A DNA stretch of 36,023 nucleotides from an uncultured Clostridia bacterium (GCA_946401715.1 CAMIVF010000004.1:1-36023), one strand, 5' to 3'; numbered from the stretch's first letter, positions 1 through 9,728 are shown. Notes: generated from the sequence alone by a model not told the origin. A program made the numbers and translations.

Positions 1-1331
1 AGCAGTTCCTCCAGCCAGCCCTCGGTTACCTCCACGTCATTGTTCAGAAATACCAGGTATTCCCCCTTCGCGATGCGCGCCGCGAAATTATTGATCGCGG
101 AAAAATTGAAGGCCGGTCCGCCTTCCGGCGCCTTCCAGCGCACCACACGGATCCCCTCCACCCGAAGGGTTCTGTAACAGTCAAGAATCTCCCCCGAGGA
201 GGAATTGTTCTCGACGACGATTACTTCATAATTCTCATACCTCGTGTGAGCACGGATCGCGCTGATACACTTTCTCAGCAGATCAGGCGACTCACGGTTC
301 GGAATGAGAATAGAAACCAGCGGCCTTTGCGTCAGGGTGTACCGGATCCGGTAAAACCCATGGTCCTTCGTCTGGGAAACCGCTCCGTCAAGGCCCCGTC
401 TTTCCAGATGCTCCATGAGCGCCCTTTGGCCGGACTCATACGCATACTGCTTGCTGTCGGGATTGTCCGCCGTGGACTGCTCATGTGTCCTCCAGTGATA
501 GAGCACCTTCGGAATATGTCCGATCCGCTCCGCCGGGATCCGGTCCGCCAGCCGCAGAATAAATTCATAATCCTGCGCTCCTTCAAAAGCACCGTTCAGC
601 CCGCCTGCCTCCTCAGCCAGACACTTTCTCACCATCAGAAAATGGCAGATGTAATTGTTTGACCTGAGCAGATCCAGATTAAATCCAGGCTTGAAATGCG
701 GCTGAAAATGCTCCGGCATGCCGTCAGTGCCGTCCCGGACCTTGTCCTCGTCCGTATAGATCAGATCGACATCTCTCGATCTGATCAGCTGCCAGGCTTC
801 GAACAATGCGTCCGGCGCGATCAGGTCATCGTGGTCCATAAAGCACACAAACCTGCCCCGCGCCTGACAGATGGCCGCGTTCGTATTCGCCGCAATCCCG
901 CCGTTTTCGGCAAGCGGCAGGACGCGGATTCTCTCATCGCCAGCTGCCGCCTCCTCTAAAATCAGGCGCATCTTCTCATCTTCCGGGCTGGCGTTGGCAA
1001 TACACAGCTCATAATCACCGAACACCTGGCCCCGGACACTCGCAAGCAGTTCCCTCAAAAACCTGTCAGGGGTCCTGTATGCCGGCACGATAATGGAGAA
1101 CAGCGGGCCATCCGGTGTTTTCTCATATTCAGCGAGGAAGGTTTTTTTCTCTACCTCCAGGGTGGCCTCGTTGGTTTTGTGTGCCTCATACCATGGTCCG
1201 TATGGGACCTCGTCCGGCGTCAGTCTCTCACGCACACGAATCAGGAAGTCCTTCGGTCCATAATGTCTCAGGTACCGGAAAGCCTTCCTAACATAATAGG
1301 GTTTCAGTTTCTGAAGCAGTGATCTGCTCAT
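1..1331 (-). CDS. Glycosyltransferase family 2 (rhamnosyltransferase-like), truncated by window edge (C-terminus missing)
   Basis: Translated by hand from ATG at 1331 on the minus strand: MSRSLLQKLKPYYVRKAFRYLRHYGPKDFL...FSIIVPAYRTPDRFLRELLASVRGQ...NGGIAANTNAAICQARGRFVCFMDHDDLIAPDAL...LVSILIPNRESPDLLRKCISAI...FLNNDVEVTEGWLEELL. Two GT-A-like segments with DHDD and NNDVE motifs. Open to the window edge, so absent from the ORF track. Confidence 0.93.
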   Translation of the reverse strand, partial: MSRSLLQKLKPYYVRKAFRYLRHYGPKDFLIRVRERLTPDEVPYGPWYEAHKTNEATLEVEKKTFLAEYEKTPDGPLFSIIVPAYRTPDRFLRELLASVRGQVFGDYELCIANASPEDEKMRLILEEAAAGDERIRVLPLAENGGIAANTNAAICQARGRFVCFMDHDDLIAPDALFEAWQLIRSRDVDLIYTDEDKVRDGTDGMPEHFQPHFKPGFNLDLLRSNNYICHFLMVRKCLAEEAGGLNGAFEGAQDYEFILRLADRIPAERIGHIPKVLYHWRTHEQSTADNPDSKQYAYESGQRALMEHLERRGLDGAVSQTKDHGFYRIRYTLTQRPLVSILIPNRESPDLLRKCISAIRAHTRYENYEVIVVENNSSSGEILDCYRTLRVEGIRVVRWKAPEGGPAFNFSAINNFAARIAKGEYLVFLNNDVEVTEGWLEEL

Positions 1332-1332
1332 A

Positions 1333-2466
1333 TCAGTTCCAGTCCGGATAATCCAGGATGCTCCGGACTACTTGCTCCATCTCCTCATCTTTCAGGTTAT
1401 AGAACAGCGGAAGCCGCATCAGCCGCTCCGACTCTTTCGTCGTGTAGACATCCTCGCCGTGAAAACGTCCGAATTTCAGGCCGGCTTTTGACGAATGCAG
1501 AGGTACATAATGAAATACGGTCCAGACCCCCTGCTCTCTCAGATAGCGGATCAGGTTCGTCCTGGCCTCCAGATCCTTCGTCTTAATATAGTACATATGC
1601 GCGTTATGCTGTGCATAATCCGGCACATACGGCTGCTCAATCAGTCCGGCCTCAGCCAGCGGCCTGAGCGATTCATCATAGTAATTCCAGATCGCAAGAC
1701 GCCTGTCATTGATCTCATCGAACCGCTCCAGCTGCGCGCACAGATAAGCCGCATTCAGCTCACTCGGAAGATAGGAAGAGCCATAGCCGACCCAGCTGTA
1801 CTTGTCAATCTGCCCCCGGAAGAACTTGCTGCGGTCCGTCCCCTTTTCGCGGACGATCTCCGCTCTTTCCTGGTCTGCATCGTTGTTGAACAGCAGCGCG
1901 CCTCCCTCACCCATGGAATAATTCTTTGTCTCATGGAAGCTCCAGCAGCCATAATCGCCGATGGTTCCGAGAGGACGCCCCTTGTAATAGGCATTCACAC
2001 CCTGTGCGGCATCTTCCACAACCTTCAGTCCATGCTTCGCAGCGATTCCCAGAATCGCGTCCATATCACAGGCCACACCGGCATAATGCACCGGGCAGAT
2101 CACTTTCGTCCGCTCTGTGACAGCCTCCTCGATCTTCGCCGGATCAATGTTCATGGTCTTCGGATCAATATCGACAAATACGATCTTTGCCCCGCGCAGT
2201 ACAAATGCGTCCGCGGTAGATACGAAGGTATAGGACGGCATGATCACTTCATCGCCGGGCTGCAGATCACACAGCCAGCTTGCCATCTCCAGCGCAGAAG
2301 TGCAGGAGGTGGTAAGGTAACAGTGCCTTACTGAAAACCGGTTCCTGAACCACTCTGAAGCAGATGCGGTAAACGGGCCATCCCCGCACAGTTTGCCGTT
2401 CGCCAGTGCCTTTTCAAAAAATCCTGTCTCGGTGCCCAGCACCGGAGGTCTGTTAAAATCTATCAT
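1333..2466 (-). CDS. rffA: dTDP-4-amino-4,6-dideoxygalactose transaminase (DegT/DnrJ/EryC1 family, RffA/WecE-like)
   Basis: 377 aa; MIDFNRPPVLGTE..., TTSCTSALEMA, GDEVIMPSYTFVSTADAFVLRGA, VEDAAQGVNAYYKGRPLGTIGDYGCWSFHETKNYSMGEGGAL, HNAHMYYI; characteristic of RffA/WecE aminotransferases. Confidence 0.92.
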   Translation of the reverse strand: MIDFNRPPVLGTETGFFEKALANGKLCGDGPFTASASEWFRNRFSVRHCYLTTSCTSALEMASWLCDLQPGDEVIMPSYTFVSTADAFVLRGAKIVFVDIDPKTMNIDPAKIEEAVTERTKVICPVHYAGVACDMDAILGIAAKHGLKVVEDAAQGVNAYYKGRPLGTIGDYGCWSFHETKNYSMGEGGALLFNNDADQERAEIVREKGTDRSKFFRGQIDKYSWVGYGSSYLPSELNAAYLCAQLERFDEINDRRLAIWNYYDESLRPLAEAGLIEQPYVPDYAQHNAHMYYIKTKDLEARTNLIRYLREQGVWTVFHYVPLHSSKAGLKFGRFHGEDVYTTKESERLMRLPLFYNLKDEEMEQVVRSILDYPDWN

Positions 2467-2478
2467 CTTATCCCCTTT

Positions 2479-2859
2479 TTACATGGAGAAGACCGCTATG
2501 CCGACCATCATGACTGCGATCCCCAGCATTCTTCTTTTTGATATCTTTTCCTTCAGAACCAGCACACCGATCACCGGAACAAAAATATAGCTCAGCGGCT
2601 CTATGATCGGTGAGTAGGTCAGAGGAACATACTTCAGCGCATACATCGTCAGGAATGTTGACAGGAAAAAGATGCCGTACGCCGTAATTACCATCGGATT
2701 GAGGTATTCCTTCAACCTGCTTTCGTGCTTTTTGTCCGCTTCCGCCTTCAGCATCACCTGCGCGATGGAGGAAATCAGAACGGATATGATCCACACGATA
2801 ATATACTTTTCCAGGCCCTGGAACATGGATCCCGTACCTGACAGCAGTGCCGCACTCAT
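2479..2859 (-). CDS. Small DMT-superfamily (SMR/EamA-like) membrane protein, second half of a two-gene transporter
   Basis: 126 aa, four hydrophobic segments, YVPLTYSPIIEPLSYIFVPVIGVLVLKEKISKRRMLGIAVMMVGIAVF (SMR/DMT end motif). Start overlaps the stop of the upstream DMT gene by 4 bp (2856-2859). Confidence 0.8.
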   Translation of the reverse strand: MSAALLSGTGSMFQGLEKYIIVWIISVLISSIAQVMLKAEADKKHESRLKEYLNPMVITAYGIFFLSTFLTMYALKYVPLTYSPIIEPLSYIFVPVIGVLVLKEKISKRRMLGIAVMMVGIAVFSM

Positions 2860-3299
2860 GAATCCACCTCCTGCATGCCTTCTGCAGTTTCCACGCTCAC
2901 GCTCTCTTTCGCGGCAGGTTCCTGTGTATCGGAAACACCGATGACAATGCCGATCAGGATAATCGCAGAACCCAGGATCATCTTCCAGGTAAGTGTCTCT
3001 CGGAAGATGGTTACCCCCCAGATCAGCCCCCAGATAATCGTAACCGGCTTATTCGTGAAGGCGAAAGTCAGCGACATGTGCTTGAGGATCTGCTGCCATG
3101 CGACGGCAAATGCCATCGTGATCGCAAGCATGACGCCATACCAGAACACAAATCCGAATGATCCGAAGGGATGTCTGCCGGCCAGCTTGGAAGCAGTCCC
3201 TGCCAGAGAATTAACGATCAGGCTGAGATGAAGCAGAATAAACCACTTCAGGGGCACCTCACCCACAAATCTGCTCTTTTTCTGATCCATTACAGACAT
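2856..3299 (-). CDS. Small DMT-superfamily (SMR/EamA-like) membrane protein, first half of a two-gene transporter
   Basis: 147 aa; hydrophobic segments plus FAFTNKPVTIIWGLIWGVTIFRETLTWKMILGSAIILIGIVIGV. RBS GGGGAGG upstream of ATG 3299. Confidence 0.8.
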   Translation of the reverse strand: MSVMDQKKSRFVGEVPLKWFILLHLSLIVNSLAGTASKLAGRHPFGSFGFVFWYGVMLAITMAFAVAWQQILKHMSLTFAFTNKPVTIIWGLIWGVTIFRETLTWKMILGSAIILIGIVIGVSDTQEPAAKESVSVETAEGMQEVDS

Positions 3300-3328
3300 T
3301 ATCCTCCCCGGTACATAATAGACAAGTC

Positions 3329-3357
3329 AGTATAGCATAAAAGAAAAGGTCCTGCAA
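3329..3357 (-). promoter_or_regulatory. Predicted sigma70-type promoter for the glycan cassette operon
   Basis: On the minus strand: TTGCAG (3357-3352), 17-nt spacer, TATACT (3334-3329) preceded by TGC (extended -10), about 30 bp upstream of ATG 3299. Confidence 0.7.
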
Positions 3358-3468
3358 ACCCCGGCCGTCGAATCTCCGCAAGCAATTGATCCCGTCGACG
3401 CTCCTGCTCATGGTGCCCTGCGGAGGCAGTCTGCCAGCGGCGGGGCTGCGGATGTACGAGTGACAGTG

Positions 3469-4320
3469 TTACGATTCGTACTCATCCAGGAAGCTGTGCC
3501 TGACCATGTTTTTCTTGTAGGCGATCACACGGTCCAGATTGACGTTCTGGGCAGTCTTGAACAGGTTGGCCTCGATATCGGGATTTGTCTCATGCAGCCT
3601 GCGGATCAGCTGCTTTGTCTCAACCCGTTTGGATGCACTGCTGCCGTCCGGCCTGACAGCGGAACAATTCTCGGTGAAATGGCAGGCACAGCGCAGGAAT
3701 ACCAGGCTGTTTTTCTCCGCCCAGTCGATGATATCGTCTTCCCGGATCAGGTACATGGGACGGATCAGTTCCATCCCTTCAAAATTGCTGCTGTGCAGCT
3801 TCGGCATCATGGTCTGGAACTGGCCGGCCCACAGCATGCTCATCAGAATGGTCTCGATCACGTCATCGAAATGATGTCCGAGCGCGATCTTGTTGCAGCC
3901 CATCTCCTGTGCCCACCGGTAGAGATATCCCCTCCGCATGCGGGCGCACAGATAGCAGGGATTCTTCGGGATATGGTCTACAGCGTCAAAGATCCTGCTC
4001 TCATACACGCTGACAGGGATCCCGAGTTTCCCGGCATTCTCCATGATCAGCGCACGGTTTGGCGCACTGTATCCGGGATCCATCACCAGATACTTCACGT
4101 CGAAGTCGAACTTCCGGTGCTTTTTCAGAATCTGGAACAGCTTCGCCATCAGCATGGAATCTTTTCCGCCGGAGATGCACACACAGACCCGGTCCCCCGG
4201 CGAGAGCAGCTCATACTGGCTGACCGCTTTTGTAAAGGGACTGACAAGCTTCTCGTGAAACCGTCTTTCCTTCTGAAGCTTCCGCTCCATTTCTTCCGCG
4301 TAGTTCAATTCTGTACTCAT
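3469..4320 (-). CDS. TtcA/TtuA-family PP-loop tRNA 2-thiolation protein
   Basis: 283 aa; PP-loop SGGKDSMLMAKLF, CYLCARMRRGYLYRWAQEMGCNKIALGHHFDDVIET, C-terminal CACHFTENC. Confidence 0.85.
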   Translation of the reverse strand: MSTELNYAEEMERKLQKERRFHEKLVSPFTKAVSQYELLSPGDRVCVCISGGKDSMLMAKLFQILKKHRKFDFDVKYLVMDPGYSAPNRALIMENAGKLGIPVSVYESRIFDAVDHIPKNPCYLCARMRRGYLYRWAQEMGCNKIALGHHFDDVIETILMSMLWAGQFQTMMPKLHSSNFEGMELIRPMYLIREDDIIDWAEKNSLVFLRCACHFTENCSAVRPDGSSASKRVETKQLIRRLHETNPDIEANLFKTAQNVNLDRVIAYKKNMVRHSFLDEYES

Positions 4321-4338
4321 TTTCTCTCTGGCTGCTCC

Positions 4339-5262
4339 TTATTCATGCAGGGACGCCTGCCGGGCGTCTTTTCTGTGATAGAAGCCCTGCAGGAACCGTA
4401 CAAAATCCTTCCTGAGCGAGGAGGGGATATCATTTCTCCTCTGAACGACAAAGAAAGAACGTTCTGCAGATCCTTCGGGCAGTTCAAAGCACAGTACCCG
4501 CTTTGCTTCGATCAGCTCCTCGGCTGCCCTGTAAGAAAGAAAGGAGATACCCAGGCCTCCCGCCACCATATTCTTGATTGCTTCCTGGTCATTGATTCTG
4601 GCAACGACATGCAGTTCCTTCTCGCTGATTCCTTGTGAAGCCAGGTAAAGATCCGCCGCCTTCAGGCTTCCGCTCCCTTCCTCCCGCAGAATGATCGGCC
4701 CGTTCAGAAGCTCTTTCACGCCCGCATTCTTATCTTTCATTTCCAGGTAATACCGGCTGACCGGTGTGATCAGGACCATCTTGTCTGTGCAGAATTCCTC
4801 CCCCGTCAGATTCTCATCCTCCGGACAGCGGCCGGTCAGGCCGATGTCAGACAGCCCTTCTGTGACATCCCGCTCCACCCCCGCACTGTCGCTCTGGTGG
4901 ATGGAGAAATACACCTCAGGGTGTTCCTTTCCGAACTGCCTGAGCACAGTCGGAAGAATATACGCGGAAGGTATGGTAGACGCACTGATGGAAAGGATGC
5001 TGTGGCCTCTCCTGGAGCAGTTCGCCATAATCCGGTCCCGCATGGCGAGGATGTCTTCCGCATAGGAGCAGAGCCTTCTCCCCTCCGGCGTGATCTCAAT
5101 CTTCCGTGTGGTGCGCATCACCAGTCTCTCTCCAAGCTCTTCCTCCAGCTGCCGGATATGCTGGCTCACCGTCGGCTGGGAAAGAAACAGGTTCTGCGCC
5201 GCATCGGTAAAGCTTCCGGTGTGTACGACCTCCACAAATGTCCTGAGCTGCTTGAATTCCAT
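4339..5262 (-). CDS. LysR family transcriptional regulator
   Basis: MEFKQLRTFVEVVHTGSFTDAAQNLFLSQPTVSQHIRQLEEELGERLVMRTTRKIEITPEGRRL: canonical LysR wHTH plus substrate-binding domain. The track ORF extends to 5289; ATG 5262 chosen because of the GGAGGAGAGG RBS. Confidence 0.93.
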   Translation of the reverse strand: MEFKQLRTFVEVVHTGSFTDAAQNLFLSQPTVSQHIRQLEEELGERLVMRTTRKIEITPEGRRLCSYAEDILAMRDRIMANCSRRGHSILSISASTIPSAYILPTVLRQFGKEHPEVYFSIHQSDSAGVERDVTEGLSDIGLTGRCPEDENLTGEEFCTDKMVLITPVSRYYLEMKDKNAGVKELLNGPIILREEGSGSLKAADLYLASQGISEKELHVVARINDQEAIKNMVAGGLGISFLSYRAAEELIEAKRVLCFELPEGSAERSFFVVQRRNDIPSSLRKDFVRFLQGFYHRKDARQASLHE

Positions 5263-5294
5263 CCTCTCCTCCGTACAGTGTCTTTTCATAAATA

Positions 5295-5317
5295 CGGCCG
5301 GCCCCGAAGGCCGGCCG
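5295..5317 (-). terminator. Likely rho-independent terminator downstream of the NHLM transporter operon
   Basis: Perfect 9-bp GC stem CGGCCGGCC/GGCCGGCCG with 5-nt loop, six bp past the stop codon at 5323; only a weak T-rich tail (TATTTATG). Confidence 0.55.
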
Positions 5318-5322
5318 GCCGA

Positions 5323-7512
5323 TCAATCGATATCCACTCTCTGCCGTTCCACAAGCTTCGCAAAGAGCCCGCCCTTTTCGATCAGTTCGTCGTAGGTGCC
5401 CTGCTCCACGATCTTTCCGCCGTCCATCATCAGGATCCGGTCACAGTTGCGGATCGTTGAAAGCCTGTGGGCAATCACAATCCTGGTGCACTTCAGGGTG
5501 TCCAGGGAATCCGATACAATCTTCTGTGTAATATTGTCCAGGGCACTTGTCGCTTCATCAAACATCAGGATGGAAGGATTGCCGGCGATCGCCCTTGCGA
5601 TCATCAGCCTCTGCTTCTGTCCGCCGGAGATGCCTCCTCCGCCTTCCTGAATCAGTGTATGCATCCCCATCGGCATGTGTTCGATGTCTTCCTTCATGCC
5701 GACCATCTCTGCCGCCTTCCAGGCTTCGTCTACCGTCATACTCGGATTGGAGATCGAAATATTCGAGTAGATATTCCCCTGGAACAGGTTTCCGGCCTGC
5801 AGCACGACGCCGATGCTGCGGCGCAAAGACTTCATGTCCAGCATCTGGATGTCGCGGCCGTCATAGAAGATACCGCCCTTCTGCGGCTTCTCAAATCCCA
5901 GCAGAAGCCGGAGCAGCGTAGACTTCCCGCAACCTGTCCTGCCGACAATCGCGACATACTCGCCCTTTTTGATCTTCAGCGAGAGATTCTGCAGCACATA
6001 AGGCATCGTTTCCGAATAGCGGAAGGAGACATGGTTGATCTCGATGCTGCCGCCCAGACGTTCCAGTACTTCCTTATCCTCCTGCATCTCCGGTGCCGTC
6101 TCAAACAGAGGCTTCGCCATATTCAGGGCAGGTTTCACTCCTGCCACCGCAGCGCCCGCACCTACCAGGCTTGTAAAGGCACCGGACATAATAGCATAGG
6201 CACTGTTGAACGCCATGTAGTCTGCCGAGCTGACACGCCCGCGCAGTGCGAAATAATACATGACAACCGCACCGCCCAGCGTAATCATCTGGGAGATCGG
6301 CCCGTTCATCTTCACCAGGAAAGGCGGATTATACGTCAGCTGCGCGGATGGCGCATAGCACTTCGCCCATCTGGCAAATGCTCTCTTCTCCGCACCGGCC
6401 ACCTTGATCTTCGGAATTCCGTTCAGGAGTGCCAGCACCATACCGGTTTCTTTACTGTCATTCTCCATCCTGCGCTGGGTAACGCCCATCTGAATCAGCG
6501 CTGTCGCCAGGGACAGCCCTGCTGTCAGGAGCGTGATCGCCAGAGAAGGCGCCAGAAGGCCTGGCGCAAAATTGAAAATCTGTACCAGGTAAACCAGCGA
6601 GAAAGCAGCGGTCAGCATCACCGAAAAGAACGTTGACGAAATCGTCGAACAAACCGACGTCACCGCCGAAACCCGGGTCGTCAATTCTCCGGAATTATAC
6701 CTGGTAAAGAAGGAGATCGGCAGGGACAGAATCCGCATCATCGCCGCACTCTCCACCTGCAGATTCAGCTGTGACTGAATGTTCTGGCTGAATATGGTCT
6801 TCACCAGATCAAACATCTGCCGTGACATCTCTGACAGCAGCATGACAAGAATAAAGCTGATCAGCATCAGCCTGTTCCCACGATCCAGAAAGCTCTGGTC
6901 ATATATGATCTGCGTGATCCTGGGACCGATCGTCTGTACCAGCGTCACAACGCCCGTCAGGGAGATCATCCATATATAGTCTCTCGGACGGAGCAGGGAG
7001 ATGACATACCTGGCAACCTCCTTGATCCCGATGGCTTTCAGCGGAAACGGCTTATAGAAGCACAGCGCCTCCGTGCTCAGCTCCTTCACCGTTTTTGCGT
7101 TGACATCCTCACTGCTGTCATTGGCCGGATCAACAATCGAATATCCCTTCAGCTTTCCGGGAATCAGGGCGACAACCGACCCGTCCTTCCGCGTCCCGAG
7201 CATGGCACCCGTCGCGTCCTTCCACCACTGGCCGGTCAGCCTGACCTCCCTGCGCAGAATGCCGGAAGGCCTGAGCAGGTAATCCAGGATCTCCTTCGAG
7301 CTTTCCATGCTCTCCGGAATCTTCCTCGCGCGTACGCGGTAATACTTCAGGATCTCCCCCACCGCCCGTGTCGCCATCTCCCGGTCGGACTGGAACAGAA
7401 CCTCTATTTTCTTTTTTCCGATGACCGCATTGGCCATCCGGGCATAAGCATCGGACAGAACGTCATCATCGTTCTGTACACGCTGCCTTATCTGCTCATC
7501 AAACCATCCCAA
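5323..7512 (-). CDS. NHLM/NHLP-type bacteriocin export ABC transporter, permease/ATP-binding subunit (ABC2 type)
   Basis: 729 aa; N-terminal MGWFDEQIRQRVQNDDDVLSDAYARMANAVIGKK (NHLM ABC2-like), ABC membrane domain, Walker A GRTGCGKST, ISGGQKQRLMIARAIAGNPSILMFDEATSALD. Confidence 0.9.
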   Translation of the reverse strand: MGWFDEQIRQRVQNDDDVLSDAYARMANAVIGKKKIEVLFQSDREMATRAVGEILKYYRVRARKIPESMESSKEILDYLLRPSGILRREVRLTGQWWKDATGAMLGTRKDGSVVALIPGKLKGYSIVDPANDSSEDVNAKTVKELSTEALCFYKPFPLKAIGIKEVARYVISLLRPRDYIWMISLTGVVTLVQTIGPRITQIIYDQSFLDRGNRLMLISFILVMLLSEMSRQMFDLVKTIFSQNIQSQLNLQVESAAMMRILSLPISFFTRYNSGELTTRVSAVTSVCSTISSTFFSVMLTAAFSLVYLVQIFNFAPGLLAPSLAITLLTAGLSLATALIQMGVTQRRMENDSKETGMVLALLNGIPKIKVAGAEKRAFARWAKCYAPSAQLTYNPPFLVKMNGPISQMITLGGAVVMYYFALRGRVSSADYMAFNSAYAIMSGAFTSLVGAGAAVAGVKPALNMAKPLFETAPEMQEDKEVLERLGGSIEINHVSFRYSETMPYVLQNLSLKIKKGEYVAIVGRTGCGKSTLLRLLLGFEKPQKGGIFYDGRDIQMLDMKSLRRSIGVVLQAGNLFQGNIYSNISISNPSMTVDEAWKAAEMVGMKEDIEHMPMGMHTLIQEGGGGISGGQKQRLMIARAIAGNPSILMFDEATSALDNITQKIVSDSLDTLKCTRIVIAHRLSTIRNCDRILMMDGGKIVEQGTYDELIEKGGLFAKLVERQRVDID

Positions 7513-7532
7513 AGCGATGTGCTCCTTCCGTC

Positions 7533-9728
7533 TTACTCACTGGAAACCAGCTGCTTGTAAAGTCCGCCCTTCGCATACAGTTCCTTGTGCGTTCCGCGCT
7601 CTACAACATGTCCCTGATCCATTACGATGATCTCGTCACAGTCACGGATCGTGGAGAGGCGATGCGCAACCACGATGCAGGTGATGCCTCTTTCCTGGAC
7701 AGACTGGACAACCTCCGCTTCCGTCCTCGCGTCCAGAGCGCTCGTTGCCTCGTCCATGATCAGGACTGTCGGATCCTGGGCCAGCACCCTGGCGATCTCC
7801 AGCCTCTGCCGCTGGCCTCCGGACAGGTCCTTCCCATTTTCTCTCAGCACATAGTTATATCCGCCGTCACGGTCGATGATGTCCGAATGGATGCTGGCAT
7901 CCCGCGCGGCCAGGATCACCTCAAAGTCTTCGATGGAGTTGTCCCACATCTTGATATTCTGCGCAATGGTGTCCTCGAACAGCGTCACCTCCTGATCCAC
8001 CTTTGCCACGGATCCCGTGAACAGGTTGCGGTCAATCTCATCAAGACGCTGCCCGTCATACAGGATCTCTCCGCTCCACGGCTTGTAGAGTCCTGTGAGA
8101 AGCTTCGCGATCGTGGACTTTCCGCATCCGGAAGCGCCGACAAACGCGATCTTCTGTCCCGGTTCCACCGTGAGACTGAAGTTCTCGATCAGAGGCTTTG
8201 CCAGAGGAGAATAGCCAAAGGTGACATTCTTCATCTCGACCCTTCCGTTCAGCTTGGCATAGCTGATCTCCTTATTCAGCTTCAGGGAATCCGGAGACAC
8301 ATCGGTCGGATATTCCAGGACATCCTCGATCCGTTCCATATCCGTACGCATCTCCCGGATCAGGTCCCGCGCGGAAGTCAGCTGTGTTACCGGCGCCGTA
8401 AAGCTGTTCAGAAGCGTCTGGAAGCCGAATACCATACCGATGGTAAAATTCCCGGACATGGTAAAGAGCAGTCCAAGCGCAAGGATGATGTCATTGGACA
8501 GTGACGTGACGAATCCAAGCAGCAGCCCGTAATACTGCGTAATGTGCTGGCTCTTCATATCCTGGCGGTTCACAGAAGCCTGGTAGCCGGCCCATCTGGC
8601 GAAGAAAGCGTCCTCCACTCCGCTCGCCTTGATCGTCTCGATCATCTCGATGCCGGAGACTGTGGTGGACTGCAGCTTCGCAGCGTCGCGAAGCCTGACC
8701 CTGGAAACATTGATCTTCTTATTGGAAACATACTTTGACAGGGCGCTGTTAATCAGAATTGATACAATCCCGACCAGGGACAGAATCACATTGTACCGGA
8801 GCATCACAACCAGATAGAAGATCATCATGCCCACATTCAGAATCAGCGGCGTTAACGTATTGATCATCGTCGATGCGATCGTCGCATTGGTCTGCTTCCG
8901 CATCACAATATCCCCGGTCTGCCGCTGGGAATAGAACTCGACAGGCAGTCGGAGCACATGCCACATGTACTCACTGTTCGACGTGATCGCCATCTTCCCT
9001 TCCATTCTCAGGGAAAAAATCCGCTCCACCACCGCCGTCACCATCTGGATTATAGCGATCACGGATACCATGATCAGAAACGGCGTCACCCACTCCGGAT
9101 TCTTGCCCGTAAGCAGCTGATCAAGGAATATCCTCTGAAAAGCGGGATTCAGCATACCGATCAGAGCGGTGATCGAGGAAAGCAGCACCGCAAACAGGAA
9201 AGAAAACGCAAGGCCTTTCATCTTCTTGCGTACGAAACCCATAATGCTCTTGGGTTCTCCGCCCGGCTCGAAGTTTTCCCCTGGCGACATTTCAATGATG
9301 ATTCCCGAGAAGCTGCTCTCAAACTCTTCTCTGGACACCTCAACAAGGCCTCTGGCAGGGTCATTGAGCACCGCTCTCCCCTTCCGGAAGCCATCCAGTA
9401 CAACAAAATGGTTGAAATTCCAGAACAGAATACAGGGAAAGATCCCTTCTTTTTCAAGATAAGAGGCTTCCACCTTATATCCTTCTGCATTCAGTCCATA
9501 ATTGATCGCCGCACGGCGGACACAATTCGCGTTGGATCCGTCCCGGGAAACACCGCAGTCTTTGCGCACTTTCTCAAGTGGAATCCACTTGCCGTAATAG
9601 GCAAGGATCATATCCAGACATGCAGCGCCGCATTCCAGCGCCTCCAGCTGCATGATCACGGGAACCCTGGCAACCTTTTTCCCGGTCACAGGCTCCTTCG
9701 CAGCAGCCATCTTCTTCCTTATTCCCAT
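7533..9728 (-). CDS. NHLM/NHLP-type bacteriocin export ABC transporter, C39 peptidase/permease/ATP-binding subunit (ABC1 type)
   Basis: 731 aa; C39 domain with ECGAACL (Cys), FNHFVVL (His), NDPARG (Asp), then ABC membrane domain and NBD (GASGCGKST, LSGGQRQRLEIARVLAQDPTVLIMDEATSALD). Confidence 0.92.
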   Translation of the reverse strand: MGIRKKMAAAKEPVTGKKVARVPVIMQLEALECGAACLDMILAYYGKWIPLEKVRKDCGVSRDGSNANCVRRAAINYGLNAEGYKVEASYLEKEGIFPCILFWNFNHFVVLDGFRKGRAVLNDPARGLVEVSREEFESSFSGIIIEMSPGENFEPGGEPKSIMGFVRKKMKGLAFSFLFAVLLSSITALIGMLNPAFQRIFLDQLLTGKNPEWVTPFLIMVSVIAIIQMVTAVVERIFSLRMEGKMAITSNSEYMWHVLRLPVEFYSQRQTGDIVMRKQTNATIASTMINTLTPLILNVGMMIFYLVVMLRYNVILSLVGIVSILINSALSKYVSNKKINVSRVRLRDAAKLQSTTVSGIEMIETIKASGVEDAFFARWAGYQASVNRQDMKSQHITQYYGLLLGFVTSLSNDIILALGLLFTMSGNFTIGMVFGFQTLLNSFTAPVTQLTSARDLIREMRTDMERIEDVLEYPTDVSPDSLKLNKEISYAKLNGRVEMKNVTFGYSPLAKPLIENFSLTVEPGQKIAFVGASGCGKSTIAKLLTGLYKPWSGEILYDGQRLDEIDRNLFTGSVAKVDQEVTLFEDTIAQNIKMWDNSIEDFEVILAARDASIHSDIIDRDGGYNYVLRENGKDLSGGQRQRLEIARVLAQDPTVLIMDEATSALDARTEAEVVQSVQERGITCIVVAHRLSTIRDCDEIIVMDQGHVVERGTHKELYAKGGLYKQLVSSE

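Noticed and set aside
246-662. 138-aa plus-strand ORF
   Set aside because: Antisense to the GT2 gene, which has clear family motifs; no recognisable protein pattern. Typical shadow ORF in GC-rich coding DNA.
3460-4638. 392-aa plus-strand ORF
   Set aside because: Antisense to TtcA-like and LysR genes; composition rich in H/R/Q without domain motifs.
5467-6636. 389-aa plus-strand ORF
   Set aside because: Complement of the NHLM ABC2 gene; shadow ORF.
7587-8504. 305-aa plus-strand ORF
   Set aside because: Complement of the C39-ABC gene NBD; shadow ORF.
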